The notes beneath the pieces were generated by a model, which saw nothing but the letters and a program-made list of their open reading frames with translations, did no database searches and was not told where the DNA came from. Positions 52,669 to 64,000 of a DNA stretch of 64,000 nt are shown piece by piece (within the stretch, counting starts at the first letter, position 1; every line of letters begins with the position of its first letter). The stretch comes from Lunularia cruciata (taxonomy: Eukaryota > Streptophyta > Marchantiopsida > Lunulariales > Lunulariaceae): assembly GCA_948567375.1 (NCBI GenBank), contig OX419756.1, forward strand, positions 66,354,333 to 66,418,332, given 5' to 3'. Made by a program: the position numbers and the translations under genes.

Positions 52669-53592
52669 AAACCACCAAAACTCGTACCATAGCCAAACAA
52701 GATGGAAAATAGGATACAAGACCATGCAGAGGTAGAAACCATAACACCAAGCACTCATGACAAGATCAGTTCTGCAAAGTCAATGCTAAACAACCCTTTT
52801 CAAGGAGAGCCAAGCTCAAGGACTAGTGAACAACACGAACTAGCTAAGGAGAGGTCTCCAACAATTCAAGGAGGTAAGAAAGCATCAAACTACGTGAACT
52901 GCAAAGCAATGAAAATAGGATCAAACTAAGCACAAGCAGCCATGTGCTTGACACACTCCCAAGACTAGACAAAACCCACAACAACACTACTGTTGGGGAT
53001 ACAAATCTTGGAAGTGGAAGAATACAAAGCCAATTTCAAAACTAGATGTCAAAGCAATATGAATGTTTGTACTAAGAGAACAACAGGAAGAGAGAGTTCA
53101 AAGACAAATGTTGCATTGTGAAGAAGAGGAACGCAAGAAGATCCAATCTATTGTCAATGAAACCAAATAGGAGGTGTTGGAGTTCCAACTTCTTCACAAA
53201 GTTCAAGAAGCTTTGCAAGAACTCAAACAAAAGAAACACAAAGGCGGGTGGCAAGGCTACTTCTTGTCTCCATCTTCTTAGAAGAAGAAAGACTCTAGTG
53301 GGCAGACATACTCTTTACAACCCAATACTTGACTTCCCTTAAAGATGTAAAGGAAGTCAAATTTATAAAGAATTTTTTTTGAGAAAAGACAACACAAATC
53401 CTAACGGAAAAAGAGTGCCAACATCTTCTAGGCACAATTCCTTGATTGTCTCAAAGCAATTTTGAAGAACACTTTGAGGGTGTTAAACCTCTTGCTTCTA
53501 TTTGGGTTGAAGTCGACACAAGCAGAGAGGTAGTAATTGTCAAAGAAGACCCGACATTGAACTTGACCAATTAGAACCCCTGAGCTATCAAC
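52669..53592 (+). other. Region upstream of a decayed gag
   Basis: No intact gene. A short stretch near 53090-53250 reads QRQMLHCEEEERKKIQSIV and VQEALQELKQKKHKGGW, a helical charged sequence with stops, possibly a decayed coiled coil. The rest shows nothing recognisable. Confidence 0.45.
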
Positions 53593-54770
53593 ATGGCATC
53601 AATACCAGTCAGTTCCTCTGTTCCATCAAGTTCAACCTTACCTCAACAAATTCCACCGAGTCAAACAATGACTTTGTTACTTGTCACCCGACATGCTTAT
53701 AAAAAATACAAGGGGATAGAAAAAAATGAAGACTCCGATGAATTCATCAAAGAATTTGTAGTCATTTCTTTTGCTAATAAGGAACATGACTTGGCAGATT
53801 GTCTATGAATTTTTCCAATTCTGCTCCAAAAGAAAGCACGGAGTTGGTATACACATGTAACCCAAAAGGAGTTCACACCAGCCAACTAGGCAGACTTGCA
53901 AAATGGCTTCATGGAACAATTCTAGGAGGTTGATTATGACACAAGTGTCTTTGCGGCACTCAATGACTTGGACCAAGGAAGGAAGGAGAAGATGAGAGAC
54001 TACTCTGAGCGGTACATGGCACTCTTGAACCGAGTCTCAAAGCAATTGGGTGTGGTGGGTTACTCTGATGCCCAAGCCATTACCTAGTTCTTGGGAGGAC
54101 TTTCACCAAAGATTTGGATCTTTGCCAAGGAGAAGAATGTAACTTCCTTGGATAAGGTACTCAAACATGTTGCCCATTATGAGGCGGCTCACTCTCACTC
54201 TACCGGTAATCAAAGAAATCGGGAGAAGAAAAGCAAGAAGCCCAAAAGAAGAGATTCTCATAGCACATCCTCTTCTTTGGAGGAATCCTCTACATCTTCA
54301 AGTTCTTCTGTGGAATCCAAAGCAAAATCAAAGCCAAGAAGGATACAAAGACATAGAGGAAAGAAATCATTGATACCCTACGTGAAGAGTGTACATAAGG
54401 CAAACAACAAGCTAGATACTCTTGTAAAAGAGTTTGTGGATTTTAAGATCCAGATGATTGGGGCAAAGGACCAAAGAAAGCCTCCATTATTTGGCAGATC
54501 CAATATATAGTGCACTACATGTGGCAAGTCAGGCCATGCAAATACGGAATGCAATACTTGTAATGCATTTCTGGTGCAACAAATTGATTGGGTTCCAAGA
54601 TGGAACCAAGAAGAGGAAGAGGAGGCAATGTACCAAATTCAAGAGGTACCGCCTCAGGCGAGCTCATCATACCAAGGACCAAGGTTCAGACCAAGGCAGT
54701 ATAATCCCAATGCTCCCTCACAAAGGTGAAATTAGGGAGAGTACCTCAAATACAATATTGTAGTGGATTT
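53593..54770 (+). pseudogene. Decayed gag, first copy (element P)
   Basis: It starts MASIPVSSSVPSS and continues across stops as DLDQGRKEKMRDYSERYMALL, VVGYSDAQAIT, LGGLSPKIWIFAKEKN and VLKHVAHYEAA. These are plant gypsy gag-core segments. A Ser/Lys-rich basic region (KSKKPKRRDSHSTSSSLEES) and a zinc knuckle CTTCGKSGHANTEC (about 54517-54560) follow. Stops interrupt it at several points. Together with the protease and RNase H downstream it forms one plus-strand element. Its orientation and family fit being the gag of the element whose 5' LTR is unit D, but over 25 kb of insertions lie between them. Confidence 0.75.
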
Positions 54771-54844
54771 GGCATCCAGGAGTGTGAACATCACATTAGC
54801 TGTATAAGAAGCAGCTAAATTTTGCCCTCAAGAAAGTAAGAACA

Positions 54845-55260
54845 ATGTTTAAAAAAGATCTCCCTGCCATTTATCATTTTGAACAAGAAGATCTAGGATC
54901 TCCTAAAGTGGATGCGGAGATTACAAGGTACATGATCACGTCAATACCCATTGATTTGGGTTTTGGTGTGAATGTCATGACTGAAGATACTACAAATTGG
55001 TTGGGGTATCATACGTTTGAGCCAACACCCCAAGTTCTGAAATTTGCAAACCAAACTAGGAGATGGCCATTGGACATGCTATCAAACATTACCACGATCA
55101 TTGGAGGTGTGCCCTTCAAGTTGAATTCCATTGTGTTGTGACCAGTGACCCAAATTGTTTACTCGTTGTTGATTGGAAGACCTTGGTTGTATAGTGCCCA
55201 AGTTGTGGTGGATTGGCACCAACAAAAATTGTGGTGTAAGGACATTTATCCAAGAACCAA
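54845..55260 (+). pseudogene. Decayed protease region of element P
   Basis: It reads IPIDLGFGVNVMTEDTTNWLG, then TTIIGGVPFKLNSIVL, VYSLLIGRPWLYSAQ and VVDWHQQKLW. The order and the LIGRPWL motif are those of plant gypsy proteases, but the catalytic DSG-type triplet reads DLG here and stops interrupt. Non-functional. Confidence 0.7.
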
Positions 55261-55559
55261 AAGCTGGTGACCGTAAGTTGGACAAATGTTCCCCACCTCA
55301 GAGAAAAAACTTTTTCAAAAGACAAGGATGAATCCAAAGATTCATTGTCTTTGTCTTCAGAAGAATCCAAAGATGAAGTCTAAGTCAATTACTGGAATGT
55401 TACGAGGTAGACGTTGATGATGAAGATCCATATGACCTCACCTCGGGTGAAAATGACTTGGAGGAAGAGGGTTTGATGGCATCTCAACTCAGATTTAGCT
55501 AAGTGAGTCATGTTGAAGGAGCCATCAACCCCGATGATTGTCAAGATGTTGTGTTGGGT

Positions 55560-56195
55560 GAAGGAAAAATCTTAAAAATTTCAAAGACAGTCACTTTGGA
55601 GGAATTGGCAGGATACACTACCCTATTTATAGAATTATAGGATGTATTTGCTTGGTCTATTGATCAAATGCCGGGTATACCACAAGAATTTGGAGAACAT
55701 TGGATTGATCTAATTGAAGGTGCAATTTAGGTTTGGCAAAGACAATACTGCCCAAGTTGGGAAAGCCCTTTTCATGTATATGTGGATACTTTGTCCATGG
55801 CAATTGGAGTAGACTTGAATTAGAAGGACAACAAGAAGAAGGATTACCCAATCTATTACACCAGCCGACAATTTTTGGTTTCATAAAGAAATTATTCTAC
55901 AACTAAAAGAGAAGCACTTGGAACGGTGTATGCATGCAAAAAGTTCCACTACTACCTATTGGGCTACAAGTTTGTCTTCTATGTTAAGCATTATGTGTTG
56001 CAACATTTGGTCAAGAAGGCAGATTTGTTCGGGCAAATTGCAAGATGGATCTTGTTATTGCAAGAATTCACATATACTATACAAGTAAGGAAGGGAGCTT
56101 CACATTCAAATGTGGACTTCCTATCCAGGTAAGAAACTCAAGACTAAGAATAGGAGGTCAAAGATCACTTCCTTGATGAAGAGTTGAGAGTTATC
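55560..56195 (+). pseudogene. RT start fused to RNase H by deletion (element P)
   Basis: The segment begins with the pre-RT motif (DVFAWSIDQMPGIPQEF). It jumps after about 60 codons to RNase H: HVYVDTLSMAIGVDLN, YPIYYTSRQF, TTKREALGTVYACKKFHYYLLG, HYVLQHLVKK, GQIARWILLLQEFTYTI and SHSNVDFLSR. The whole RT palm, with its YxDD/FxDD motif, is missing through internal deletion. Several stops remain. Confidence 0.75.
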
Positions 56196-57460
56196 TAGGC
56201 AGACTTCAGAAACAATTTCCTGGAACGCTTTCGAGAAGTTGATTGTGACACGAGTGTCTTTGTGACGCTCAACGATTTGGACAAAGGCAAGAAGGAGATG
56301 TTGAGAGACTACTCTGAGCGGTTTATGGTGCTCTTGAACTGAGTCCCAAAGCAATTGGGTATGGTGGGTTACTCCAATGCTTAAGCCATTACTTGGTTCC
56401 TAGGAGTACTTTCACCAAAGATTTGGATCTTTGCCAACAAGAGGAATGTAACTTCCCTAGATAAGGTACTCAAACATGTCGCCTACTATGAGGCGGCTCA
56501 CTCTTACTCTACCGGTAATCAAAGAAATTGGGAGAAGAAAAGCAAGAAGCCCAAAAGGAGAGCTTCACATAGTACATCCTCTTCTTTGGAGGAATCTTCC
56601 ACATCTTCAAGTTCTTCTTTGCAATTTGAAGAAGAATCAAAGCCAAGAAGAATACAAAGACATGGAAGAAAGAAACCATTGACACCTCTAGTGAAGAGTG
56701 TACATAAGGCAGACAACAAGTTGGATGCTCTTATCAAAGAGTTTTCAGATTTTAAGATCCAGATGATTGGGGCAAAGGACCGATGAAAGCCTCCATCATT
56801 TGGCAGATCTAACATATGGTGCACCATGTGTGGCAAGTCAAGCCATGCAAACATGGAATGCAATACTTGTAATGTATTTCCGGTGTAGCATATTGATTGG
56901 GTTCCGAGATGGAACTAGGAAGAGGAAGAGGAGGCGGTGTACCAAACCCAAGAGGTACCGCCTCAAGCGAGCATATCGTACCAAGGTCCAAGGTATGGAC
57001 CAAGGGAGTATAACTCCAATGCTCCCCCATGAAGACCACCAATGAGCAACCAAAACTAACCTCAAAATGTTGCACCAAAGCATGTTACAATTGTAGCTTG
57101 ATGGGACAATGGTCTCCAAACTATCCGAAGCCAAGACAAAAAATTGGGTATGTTCTCCTGTGTGGAAATTGTAAAGGATCAGGTTATACGGGCAATTAAT
57201 GCCCTCATCCACCAAACCCAAAGCCACCTATAAATATGTACAGACCCCCATTGAGCGTGTTGCACTTCAGGCAAAAGGGGATACAAATGTAAATTGTATA
57301 ACACTTGAGGATGAGAGACCTCAAGAAAGGAGCCCGGCGTCTAAAGGAGAATGGCCGGACCTCAAAATTTTGAAAATTGAGACGTGCACCAGTAAGAAGA
57401 AGCGTGACCCCAAGGAACTGAGTATGACCTCTTTTTCCTCACAAAACGCAAAGAGACTAT
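56196..57460 (+). pseudogene. Decayed gag, second copy
   Basis: It repeats the gag from NFLERFREVDCDTSVF through LGVLSPKIWIFANKRN, VLKHVAYYEAA, the Ser/Lys-rich basic region and the zinc knuckle CTMCGKSSHANMEC, to a second knuckle-like CGNCKGSGYTGN. It starts abruptly at a 12-bp segment (ctaggcagactt) that it shares with the first gag near 53885, directly after the RNase H tail. Unit G interrupts it at 57463. Stops are frequent. Confidence 0.72.
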
Positions 57461-57463
57461 GCC

Positions 57464-60400
57464 TGTGACAACCCGGCAAATATCACTTTTGCGGTAATCG
57501 AGTAAGTAAAGTTTGTTCTCATAGAGATACAATTCAGAATTGGTCAAATACGAAGTCAAACAGTAACATGTAGTTCTTCTTGGTTTCTTCTTTAATCTCT
57601 CAGGTAGAAACTACACCTAGAAGAGAGTAACAAGCTCACAATCTTGACAACTTGTCACAAATACACACACACATAATCACAACATAGCAAATTCTGTCCA
57701 AACAACTCTTGATTGTGATGATTCAGATTCTCCCAAAGATGGCACATCACCGCAAAGAACGATTTCACCTCAAAATTGTGTTCCACCCCTCCATTGAAGG
57801 CACAACTTCCTTGATTAAAATTGCTTCACATCAACTTCATGTTGCACTCACAAATGTAGAATACTACCAACACTACAATTCTTCTCGGATCTGTCAAGGC
57901 ATTGCTCCGATGCACTTCACTCAAGATCAAACACACTGAATAAAGATCAAGGCTGCAGAATCCAACATCCACAGATACACTGACTTGCACTTTGGAATTC
58001 TCCACTCACTCACAAACACAAACATAGAATTGACAATCAGAATTAAGCTCAAGCGACGAGTATTGAAAACAATACTTTGCTTTATCTATCTTCAGAAATA
58101 TGAATACTGAACAACATAATATTGCAAATGCTTCCTTAAATACTGAAGCAAATGGCAGTTCTTCCTACTTATGCACCGTTTCCTAACATCTTTTCCTACC
58201 TACAGATCCAAACTGACAATCCATCTTTTCATATCTGCCTCTTCCTATCTCAAAATTGACACTTATCCCGATCCGATGTCTACCTCATCATCGGCTTCCA
58301 AACCCAATGATCTTCCTACTACTTCTCCTTCTTTGAGTATAGCTAATTCTACTAATTCCTTCACTAATACTACTACTTCTACACTAGGAACTACAATTGC
58401 ACTAAAGAGTGACTTATCTAACTCTTTATCTCCTAACCCACTCCTCTTTAATGTGTCAAATAACAAGTCCAATGACACTTGAATTCCTACTTCTGCAACA
58501 TCAGGTTTCTTCTCTGCTGTCACATTATTCCGAATTTTCTCTAACTCCAAATTGACTAAATCTAGTCTAAGACTAATGTTGTCTTCTACTTCTAACATCT
58601 TCCGGTCTACATGCTCTCTCAATCAAATCAACAACATGTTCATGTCCACATCCTTGGCTTTTCTCTTCCAAATTTCCTGCACAAGCAACTTCAACTCATA
58701 TAGGCGGGCTTCTTCCAATCTCCCTTCAGCCTCCATACTTAAGATTGCTCTCAACTTCCCCGCAACTTCTCCCACTGATTCCGACGCATATCCTCAAGAG
58801 CGCTCTACCTTTAGTTCTTCCCGATACATCTTCAGCTCGTCTTCGTACTCCGTAGCAAGCATCTTCTTTTCTTCCTCATATTGCGTGCTCTGCAACTCTG
58901 CACTTCTGACTAGATCTTGTAATCGTTCCTCTTCTTCTTGCTTGGCTGCTTACTCCCTCTACCATGCTTGATCCTTCCCCGCTGCACTCTTCTTCAAGCT
59001 GTCCAACTCCTGCTCCATCACGATGGTCATCGCCTTCAAATGAATATTCTTGATGCACACATCACTCACTTCCTCCTTCATTTTGCTCAGCCACATTGCC
59101 TGTTCCTTTAATTCTCCGGCTTGCCTTTGTAGCTCTTTCTCTTGAACCTCGCAGCTCTCTTGTAACATTTTGAAAGTCTTCTTCTTCAAGACTTCCTCCC
59201 TCTGAAGTTCTTCTATTTCTTCATTTCTTTGGACTTGTTGCTCCTACAACCCCTTCACTTCACTCAACAAATGCATCACCACCTGCAACTCATTCATCCC
59301 CTTCCTACAATCTTGGGGAATTGCTTTCCGATGCTCCTTCAGTAGCTCCAGCAACGGGGTGACCACTTTTGTCCGATAAGATATCCCACCGAAGCTTTCT
59401 TCATCTTTGTCACCGTCTTTGTCTTGAGTCTTCACCTCCTTCATTGGCTCCTTCATCTTTGTATCTTTAGAGACACCGTATCTGTACTTTCTTCTTCTTT
59501 ACCTATTGAACTCGGCCCCGCTAGATACTCCTCCTTCTCCTTTGGTCTTGGCTTGTTCACCACCATAGCTATGCAATGACTCGTTATTCCAGGTTCTCTG
59601 TCCACCATCGCCTGACAAGCTTCACTGACCGCCACCGATTGCTAAACTTTAGGTTCCCCCTTGCTATCACTTCCAGACTCCTCACTTTTTAAGGTGAGCT
59701 CCTCTTCTTCAAATTCCTCCACTTGCGACTTGGTTTCTTTTTCTGACTCTGATCCCGATGATGCTTCTCTCACCATCTTTGTATTCTGCATAACCAATCT
59801 TTGAGTCTTCCTTTGAGTGGGAGGCGACTTTGCTTCTTTGGGTTTACCATGTTTCTTTGTCTTTGGACTGGTGACGTCTTTGACCTTCCATTGTCCGGTC
59901 TTCAAGAAATGATCATTGTTGGCTTGCAGGTGTATCATATACTATCGCTCTTCTTTGTCGGCTTCCTGTCTTAAGTCAGGATGGACATGAGACACCATGC
60001 AATGATGCTCCTCTTTTGTCAACAGGTTCAACCCAAAGTAGAAGTGCACTGCGAACGGTGCAAAATAATGCGGCGGAGAACCTGTTTGTCAATTGATCAC
60101 CATGTGCCTCGTTCGGTGGTGAAAGCACTTTGCCCAATTCACCAGAAGTCCTGCAAACATCTGGTAGAAGAAGACTGCTTGCTGCATGTTCACATACGTT
60201 TTTTGTTTTGGCTTGAACATGGCCATCATCGCCCCCATGATACTTCTCCTAATTGGGTCCCTATAGAACTCCACCTTGTAGCCATTTGTAGTTCTCGGAG
60301 CAAGAAACGAGTTGCAAATTTCTGCCATTTCTTCTACAGCATCACACTTCTGATAGAAGGTGATCCATGTTGGCTCTCTTGCTTCCCTCCCCAATACTAA

Positions 60401-61204
60401 CCTCCAATCCAACTCAGTCCATTGAGCCGGATTTCCTCTCTTCCCTACAACCTTGGGACCCTCCTCACAATTACTGGTAGCTATTTTTGCCATCACTCCC
60501 GTGAAACTGAAATTCCAGTTCCACGCTAAGAAGGTAATATGAAGTCTAGTCAAGACTTCAATTTTGGCTACTACATCTAACCTACAAATTGTGAAACTTT
60601 GCACCACCAACGCATTGGCCACCTTCTTTGCCATAATCTGCTCTCGCGTTCTATGACGCTGAAAGATGATGCCCTCTCCTGGATGAAACACCCTAACTCC
60701 TTTGGGATTTCGGAAAATTTCACTCTCAATGGGCTTCTAGACACGCATTACTGCAGGGCAACTACTCAAAGGAATTGGGAATTTACTTGGCATATTCAAC
60801 TTGTTCCTACGTAGTTGCAATTTTATATTACCCCAAATTGTAGTCATTCTTTAGTCGATTTCAAATTTGACCTCCTCTCTTCTGCGTGTTGATGTCTCTG
60901 GTCACTGTCAAGACATGCTTCTTGTGCCTCCGCCGTTTCTTGAAGTGTACTTTCTTGCCACGTACCAAGGTTGTTAAACGGTCTTTGTATCTCCTGCGCC
61001 TTCCAACCCAAAGATGATGCTCTTTGGACTTTTTCCGTCGTACCCTTCTTCTGAGTACCTCCATCATCGGATCCAATGTTGTCTTCTTTGGATGTCCTCC
61101 GAAGTTACTTCTGTCCATTCTTCATCCGCAATTCGGCTTTCAATGCTTACTTCTTCTCTTAAACACTAATAAACAGAAAAAAAACAAAAAATATGGGTGC
61201 CAGA
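57464..61204 (-). mobile_element. Unit G: giant solo LTR (3741 bp), diverged subfamily
   Basis: It starts TGTGACAACCCGG at 57464 and ends at 61204 (...ATGGGTGCCAGA), with a perfect 5-bp TSD atgcc (57459-57463 and 61205-61209). The terminal A and the C-rich end differ from the usual GTGGGCACCACA. The length and gene order match A-D, but the internal sequence is much more diverged. Confidence 0.83.
58263..60634 (-). pseudogene. LTR-borne coiled-coil protein gene in unit G (diverged, broken)
   Basis: On the minus strand it starts MAKKVANALVVQSFTICRLD (60634), which aligns with MGGGKKNSKF...RRLDV and supports that start. The N-terminal region is open to 60089: LAWNWNFSFTGVMAKI, GNPAQWTELDWRLVLGRE, NGYKVEFYRDPIRRSIMGAM and MQQAVFFYQMFAG. 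The acidic and basic linker (59642-59938: TSPKTKKHGKPKEAKSPP, EEEELTLKSEESGSDSKG) is different in sequence from A-D but similar in character. The coiled coil (58959-59456) and tail (58263-58622, VDRKMLEVEDNISLRLDLV, ending ADDEVDIGSG) keep the family ends. Stops and frameshifts break it. Conservation of the ends and N-terminal core across this divergence suggests past selection on the protein. Confidence 0.65.
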
Positions 61205-62028
61205 ATGCCCAAAGTCAATCCTTTCTGCCAAGGAGGAAAAGATTCTCGCAAAAGCTAAAGCTAAAGCTTTGTAGAAAGAACTCAAGGAAGCAATTCTCAG
61301 AACTCGGGAGATGAGTTTGGAGGAGAGATGAAGACAAAGCCTCCAGTTTTTCCAACGGTACTCACTCTTGGTGAAAGGTGAAATTGATAAGTACTTGGGG
61401 GCCAGAATAATCTTTCCTGTCTTAAGTAGTGAGTGGGTCTCACCCATTGTCATTGTCTTAAAGAAGAAAACAAGGAAGATTCAAGTGTGCTAATATTTCC
61501 GCAAACAGAATACAATCACAAGGAAGGATCATCATCCTCTTCCTTTTACCGATACAATTTTGGATCAAGTAGCTGGTCATTCTTTTCTACAGTTTTCTTG
61601 ATGGATTTGTAGGGTACAATCAAGTATCCATCCAAGAAGAGAACAAGGATAAAGCTACATTCACTACCAATTGGAGCACTTTCACTTACAATCAAATGCC
61701 CTTCAGGTTGTGTAATGCTCCCTCTAGTTTTCAGCAGATGATGAATGCAATTTTCAAGGATTTCTTATGCAAATTTGTGGAAGTCTTCATTGATGATTTT
61801 TGTGTGTTTGCACAAAGAGATGTACATTTGGATTACCTTCCCCAAACTTTTAGAAGGTGTCATTTTGCCAATTTGTCATTACACCCAGAGAAATGCTTCT
61901 TCACAATGAAAGAGGGAATTTTTTTGGGGCATTGGGTGTCAAGCCAAGGTATTGAAGTTGATGTTGAGAAGGTAAAAGTTATCTCAGCTTTGGAATCTCC
62001 AAAAAACATCCGAGAGCTGAGAGCCTTT
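61205..62028 (+). pseudogene. Reverse transcriptase fragment split by units G and H
   Basis: After G the plus-strand element resumes, with SSEWVSPIVIVLKKKTRKIQ at about 61425 and HHPLPFTDTILDQVAGHSF. The palm follows, with the open stretch 61696-62028: MPFRLCNAPSSFQQMMNAIF, catalytic FIDDFCVF (both Asp present), LHPEKCFFTMKEGIFLGHWV and the thumb start NIRELRAFCG, where unit H cuts it. FIDDF rather than YIDD, and the SEWVSPIV wording, place it near N1 and other Tat/Athila-type elements. Stops occur before 61690. Confidence 0.8.
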
Positions 62029-62417
62029 TGTGGTGCCCACATTTTTTGTTTTTTTTCAAAATTAAGGAGAAGAAGTGTATAGAGAAGTCGGATTGCGCCT
62101 GTATGGTCAAAGAAGGCAAAGAAAAGAGTCTTTAGGATGAAACCTGAGGTAATGTGACTTTGGGTCATAAGGCAAAGTACTCAGAAATGCTCTATCAGCA
62201 TACAACCCGAAGTAAATTGTCTTCATATTGGGGGATGGAGTTCAGCCCAAGGCAAAGACAATCTAACTACCTTTCGTCGGGGCAAGAAATTCAAGAAAGG
62301 ACCATTCAAAACCGGCTGCCCATATGCACAAAGGTGATTGATAGTGATAGGTGCATGTAGGAGGTGTGATTTCTCGGTAGAAAACTCAAAGTAACAGAAG
62401 ACAAAGAAGCGCAACTC

Positions 62418-62425
62418 TATAAAAA
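62418..62425 (+). promoter_or_regulatory. TATA box of unit H
   Basis: TATAAAAA lies 27 bp upstream of the ATG at 62445 and 165 bp upstream of the preferred start at 62583. It is conserved in units A and C. Transcription would be expected to start at about the first ATG. Confidence 0.5.
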
Positions 62426-62582
62426 TCAAACTTGCAACGACAAAATGTTGAGTAATTTTCCTTTGCCGTTGCGAAGTTGTCTTGCAGGTGATTGTGGGAA
62501 GAGAAATAGAGTTTGAATCGTGTTAGTGCACAAGGGAGAAGTCGCGAGAGTGAAATCAAGAGAGAGTGAGAAAGTAGAAGAG

Positions 62583-64000
62583 ATGGGAAGAAGAAAGAAG
62601 AACTCCAAATTCATAGTGAGAAATCATGCGATTTGGAGGTTAGACGTAATAGCAAGGATCTAAGTCTTGAGCTGACTTTGGATCACATTTCTAGCATGGA
62701 ACTAGAATTTGAGCTTTCCATGGTTCATGATAGAAATCATCGAGAGTAAGTGTCTCGATGGACCCAAGGAAGAAGGGAAGAGAGAAAATCCGGCTTGCTG
62801 GACAGAGTCAGATTGGAGACTCGTACTTGGGAAGGAGGCAGGCTCGGAGCAGGGAGCCACGTTCTTGGGGAAGGGAGAGATAGCTCAGGAGACTCAAGAG
62901 GTGAGAGATGCTTTCTCTTCGAAGAGAACAAAGAATGGGTATAAGGTTGAGAGTTATAAGGATCCAGTGAAGAGAGGGATTGTGAGTGCTCTCATGGCAA
63001 TCTTGAAGCCGGAGAGAACAACTTATGTGATGAAACACCAAGCGGTGTTCTTCCATAAGTTGTTTGCAGGAGAACCTATTAATTGGGCAAGGTGCTTCCA
63101 TGGGAGGAGAGATAGATGGTGTGGAATTTGCGGGATAAGTCGCCTCCACACTACATTGTGCCGTTTGTAGCACATTTCTACCTCGGGTTGAATTTGCTCA
63201 ATTGGGCGGAGCAAAACAGAATGGTGTCTCACTTCCATCCCGACTTGAGAAGAGAAGTCGATGTGGAGGAATAGCAGTACATTCTTCAAATTCGGAGCAC
63301 GGATGAGTACTACATGAAGACGGGTAAGAGCATGGAGATAGAAGCGAGTACTCCGAAGTCAAAGAAGAGGGGTCGGCAAGGTGAAGCTGACGACATCAAG
63401 AAACCTCAGAAGACAAGGAGAGGCAACTTGAGGCGAGGTATGGTGGTAATCGAGTCAGAGGACGAAGACTCAAAAGAAGATGCTGAGCTACAAACTGAAG
63501 ACTCGGAACACGAGGAGGAGCCTGAGCTAACAATGCAGAGTGGAGATACGAGTAGCGATAGTGATGAAGGGAGAGACATGACATCGGCACCAGCAGTTGA
63601 CGACTATGAAGAAGCAGTGCAAGTTGAGATGGAAGCCGAAGACAACACACAGTTGGAAGACGAAGTAACTATGCCCAAAGAAAAGAAGATCGCAGTACAA
63701 CAAGGAGTTTGCTCAAGACGTAAGGCAAAGTGTGAAGCGGGGCCAAGTAAAGCAAAGGAAGAGGTAGGAGGAAGCTCGGGAAGTGAGGCTTTGATTCCGA
63801 TACAAAGACTGCAGAGGAGAAGGCAAGTATCGGGTGAAGAAGAGGTAAGGAAGGAGATTTCTATGCAGGAAGAAGTAGTTGCGAGAGATGGAGTGGAGTA
63901 CCTGCGGGAGGTAGTGTGCCCATTGTTGGTGAAATTGGAGCACAGGAAGAAGGGGATGCAATCAACTTGTCCAGAGGTAAAGACTATATTGCAAGTATTA
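62583..64000 (+). pseudogene. LTR-borne coiled-coil protein gene in unit H (partial at window end)
   Basis: It starts MGRRKKNSKFIVRNHAIWRL at 62583. Stops follow at about 62660 and 62705. A long open stretch then runs from 62709 (MSFPWFMIEIIESKCLDGPK when read from its own Met) through DWRLVLGKEAG, VKRGIVSALMAILKPERT and MKHQAVFFHKLFAGEPINW. A frameshift near 63110 (at the GR-x-RQMVWN site) moves to another frame. That frame continues VAHFYLGLNLLN, the acidic linker, SRRKAKCEAGPSKAKEE and DGVEYLREVVCPLLVKLEH to the window end. The coiled coil lies beyond. It is closest to unit C. Confidence 0.65.

Larger units (their letters stand above)
62029..64000 (+). mobile_element. Unit H: giant LTR, start only (runs off the window)
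   Basis: It starts TGTGGTGCCCACATTTTTTG at 62029, the unmutated family start, within the RT thumb. The left flank is ccttt (62024-62028). The right end is outside the window, so the TSD and solo or full-length status are unknown. Sequence is close to unit C. Confidence 0.83.

Overview
The window is intergenic DNA from a large plant genome. It consists almost entirely of Ty3/gypsy-type LTR retrotransposons nested inside one another, most of them decayed. I found no host gene, rRNA, tRNA or CRISPR array. A land-plant origin follows from the primer-binding sites (initiator-Met-like and Asp-like), the 5-bp target-site duplications (TSDs), and decay dominated by C-to-T/G-to-A changes of the kind heavy cytosine methylation leaves. 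A gymnosperm or another non-angiosperm is my guess, because a DNMT3-like methyltransferase is present; this is inference.

The most interesting element is M2 (32651-50354). It is a largely readable Ty3/gypsy element ordered Gag, protease, DNA cytosine methyltransferase, reverse transcriptase, RNase H, integrase, PHD finger. The methyltransferase has motifs I, IV (PCQ), VI (ENI), VIII and X in colinear DNMT3-like order. It is bracketed by two in-frame TAG codons. An older copy of the same family, M1 (4780-20058), has both TAGs at the same places. M2 therefore carries a possible writer (methyltransferase) and a possible reader (PHD finger) of chromatin marks.

The second theme is a family of about 3.8-kb units (A, B, C, D, G, H, and the shorter E and F) with TG...CA ends and, where both ends can be seen, 5-bp TSDs. 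Unit D is followed by a decayed tRNA-Asp primer-binding site, so I read the units as giant LTRs, most of them solo. The long forms carry, in the LTR itself and in the sense direction, a gene of about 800 codons for a protein with a globular N-terminal part, an acidic middle and a long coiled coil. I do not recognise that protein.

Layout: 1-3328 old AT-rich DNA; 3329-4779 a decayed M-family LTR and an RT/RNase H scrap; 4780-20058 M1, holding A, an unclassified 2.2-kb insert and B; 20059-27619 LTR D, holding C; 27620-32650 the tandem-repeat-rich interior of D's element, holding E; 32651-50354 M2, holding the young element N1 (40827-48633, minus strand) inside its integrase gene; 50355-50764 host DNA; F; 52664-57463 and 61205-62028 decayed plus-strand gag-pol of a Tat/Athila-like element, split by G; 62029-64000 the start of LTR H. 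D, its Asp-type primer-binding site and the plus-strand gag-pol may all be one exploded element.

The relative ages follow from the nesting. M1 is older than A, B and D. D is older than C, E and M2. M2 is older than N1, whose two 679-bp LTRs differ at only three positions that I could see.
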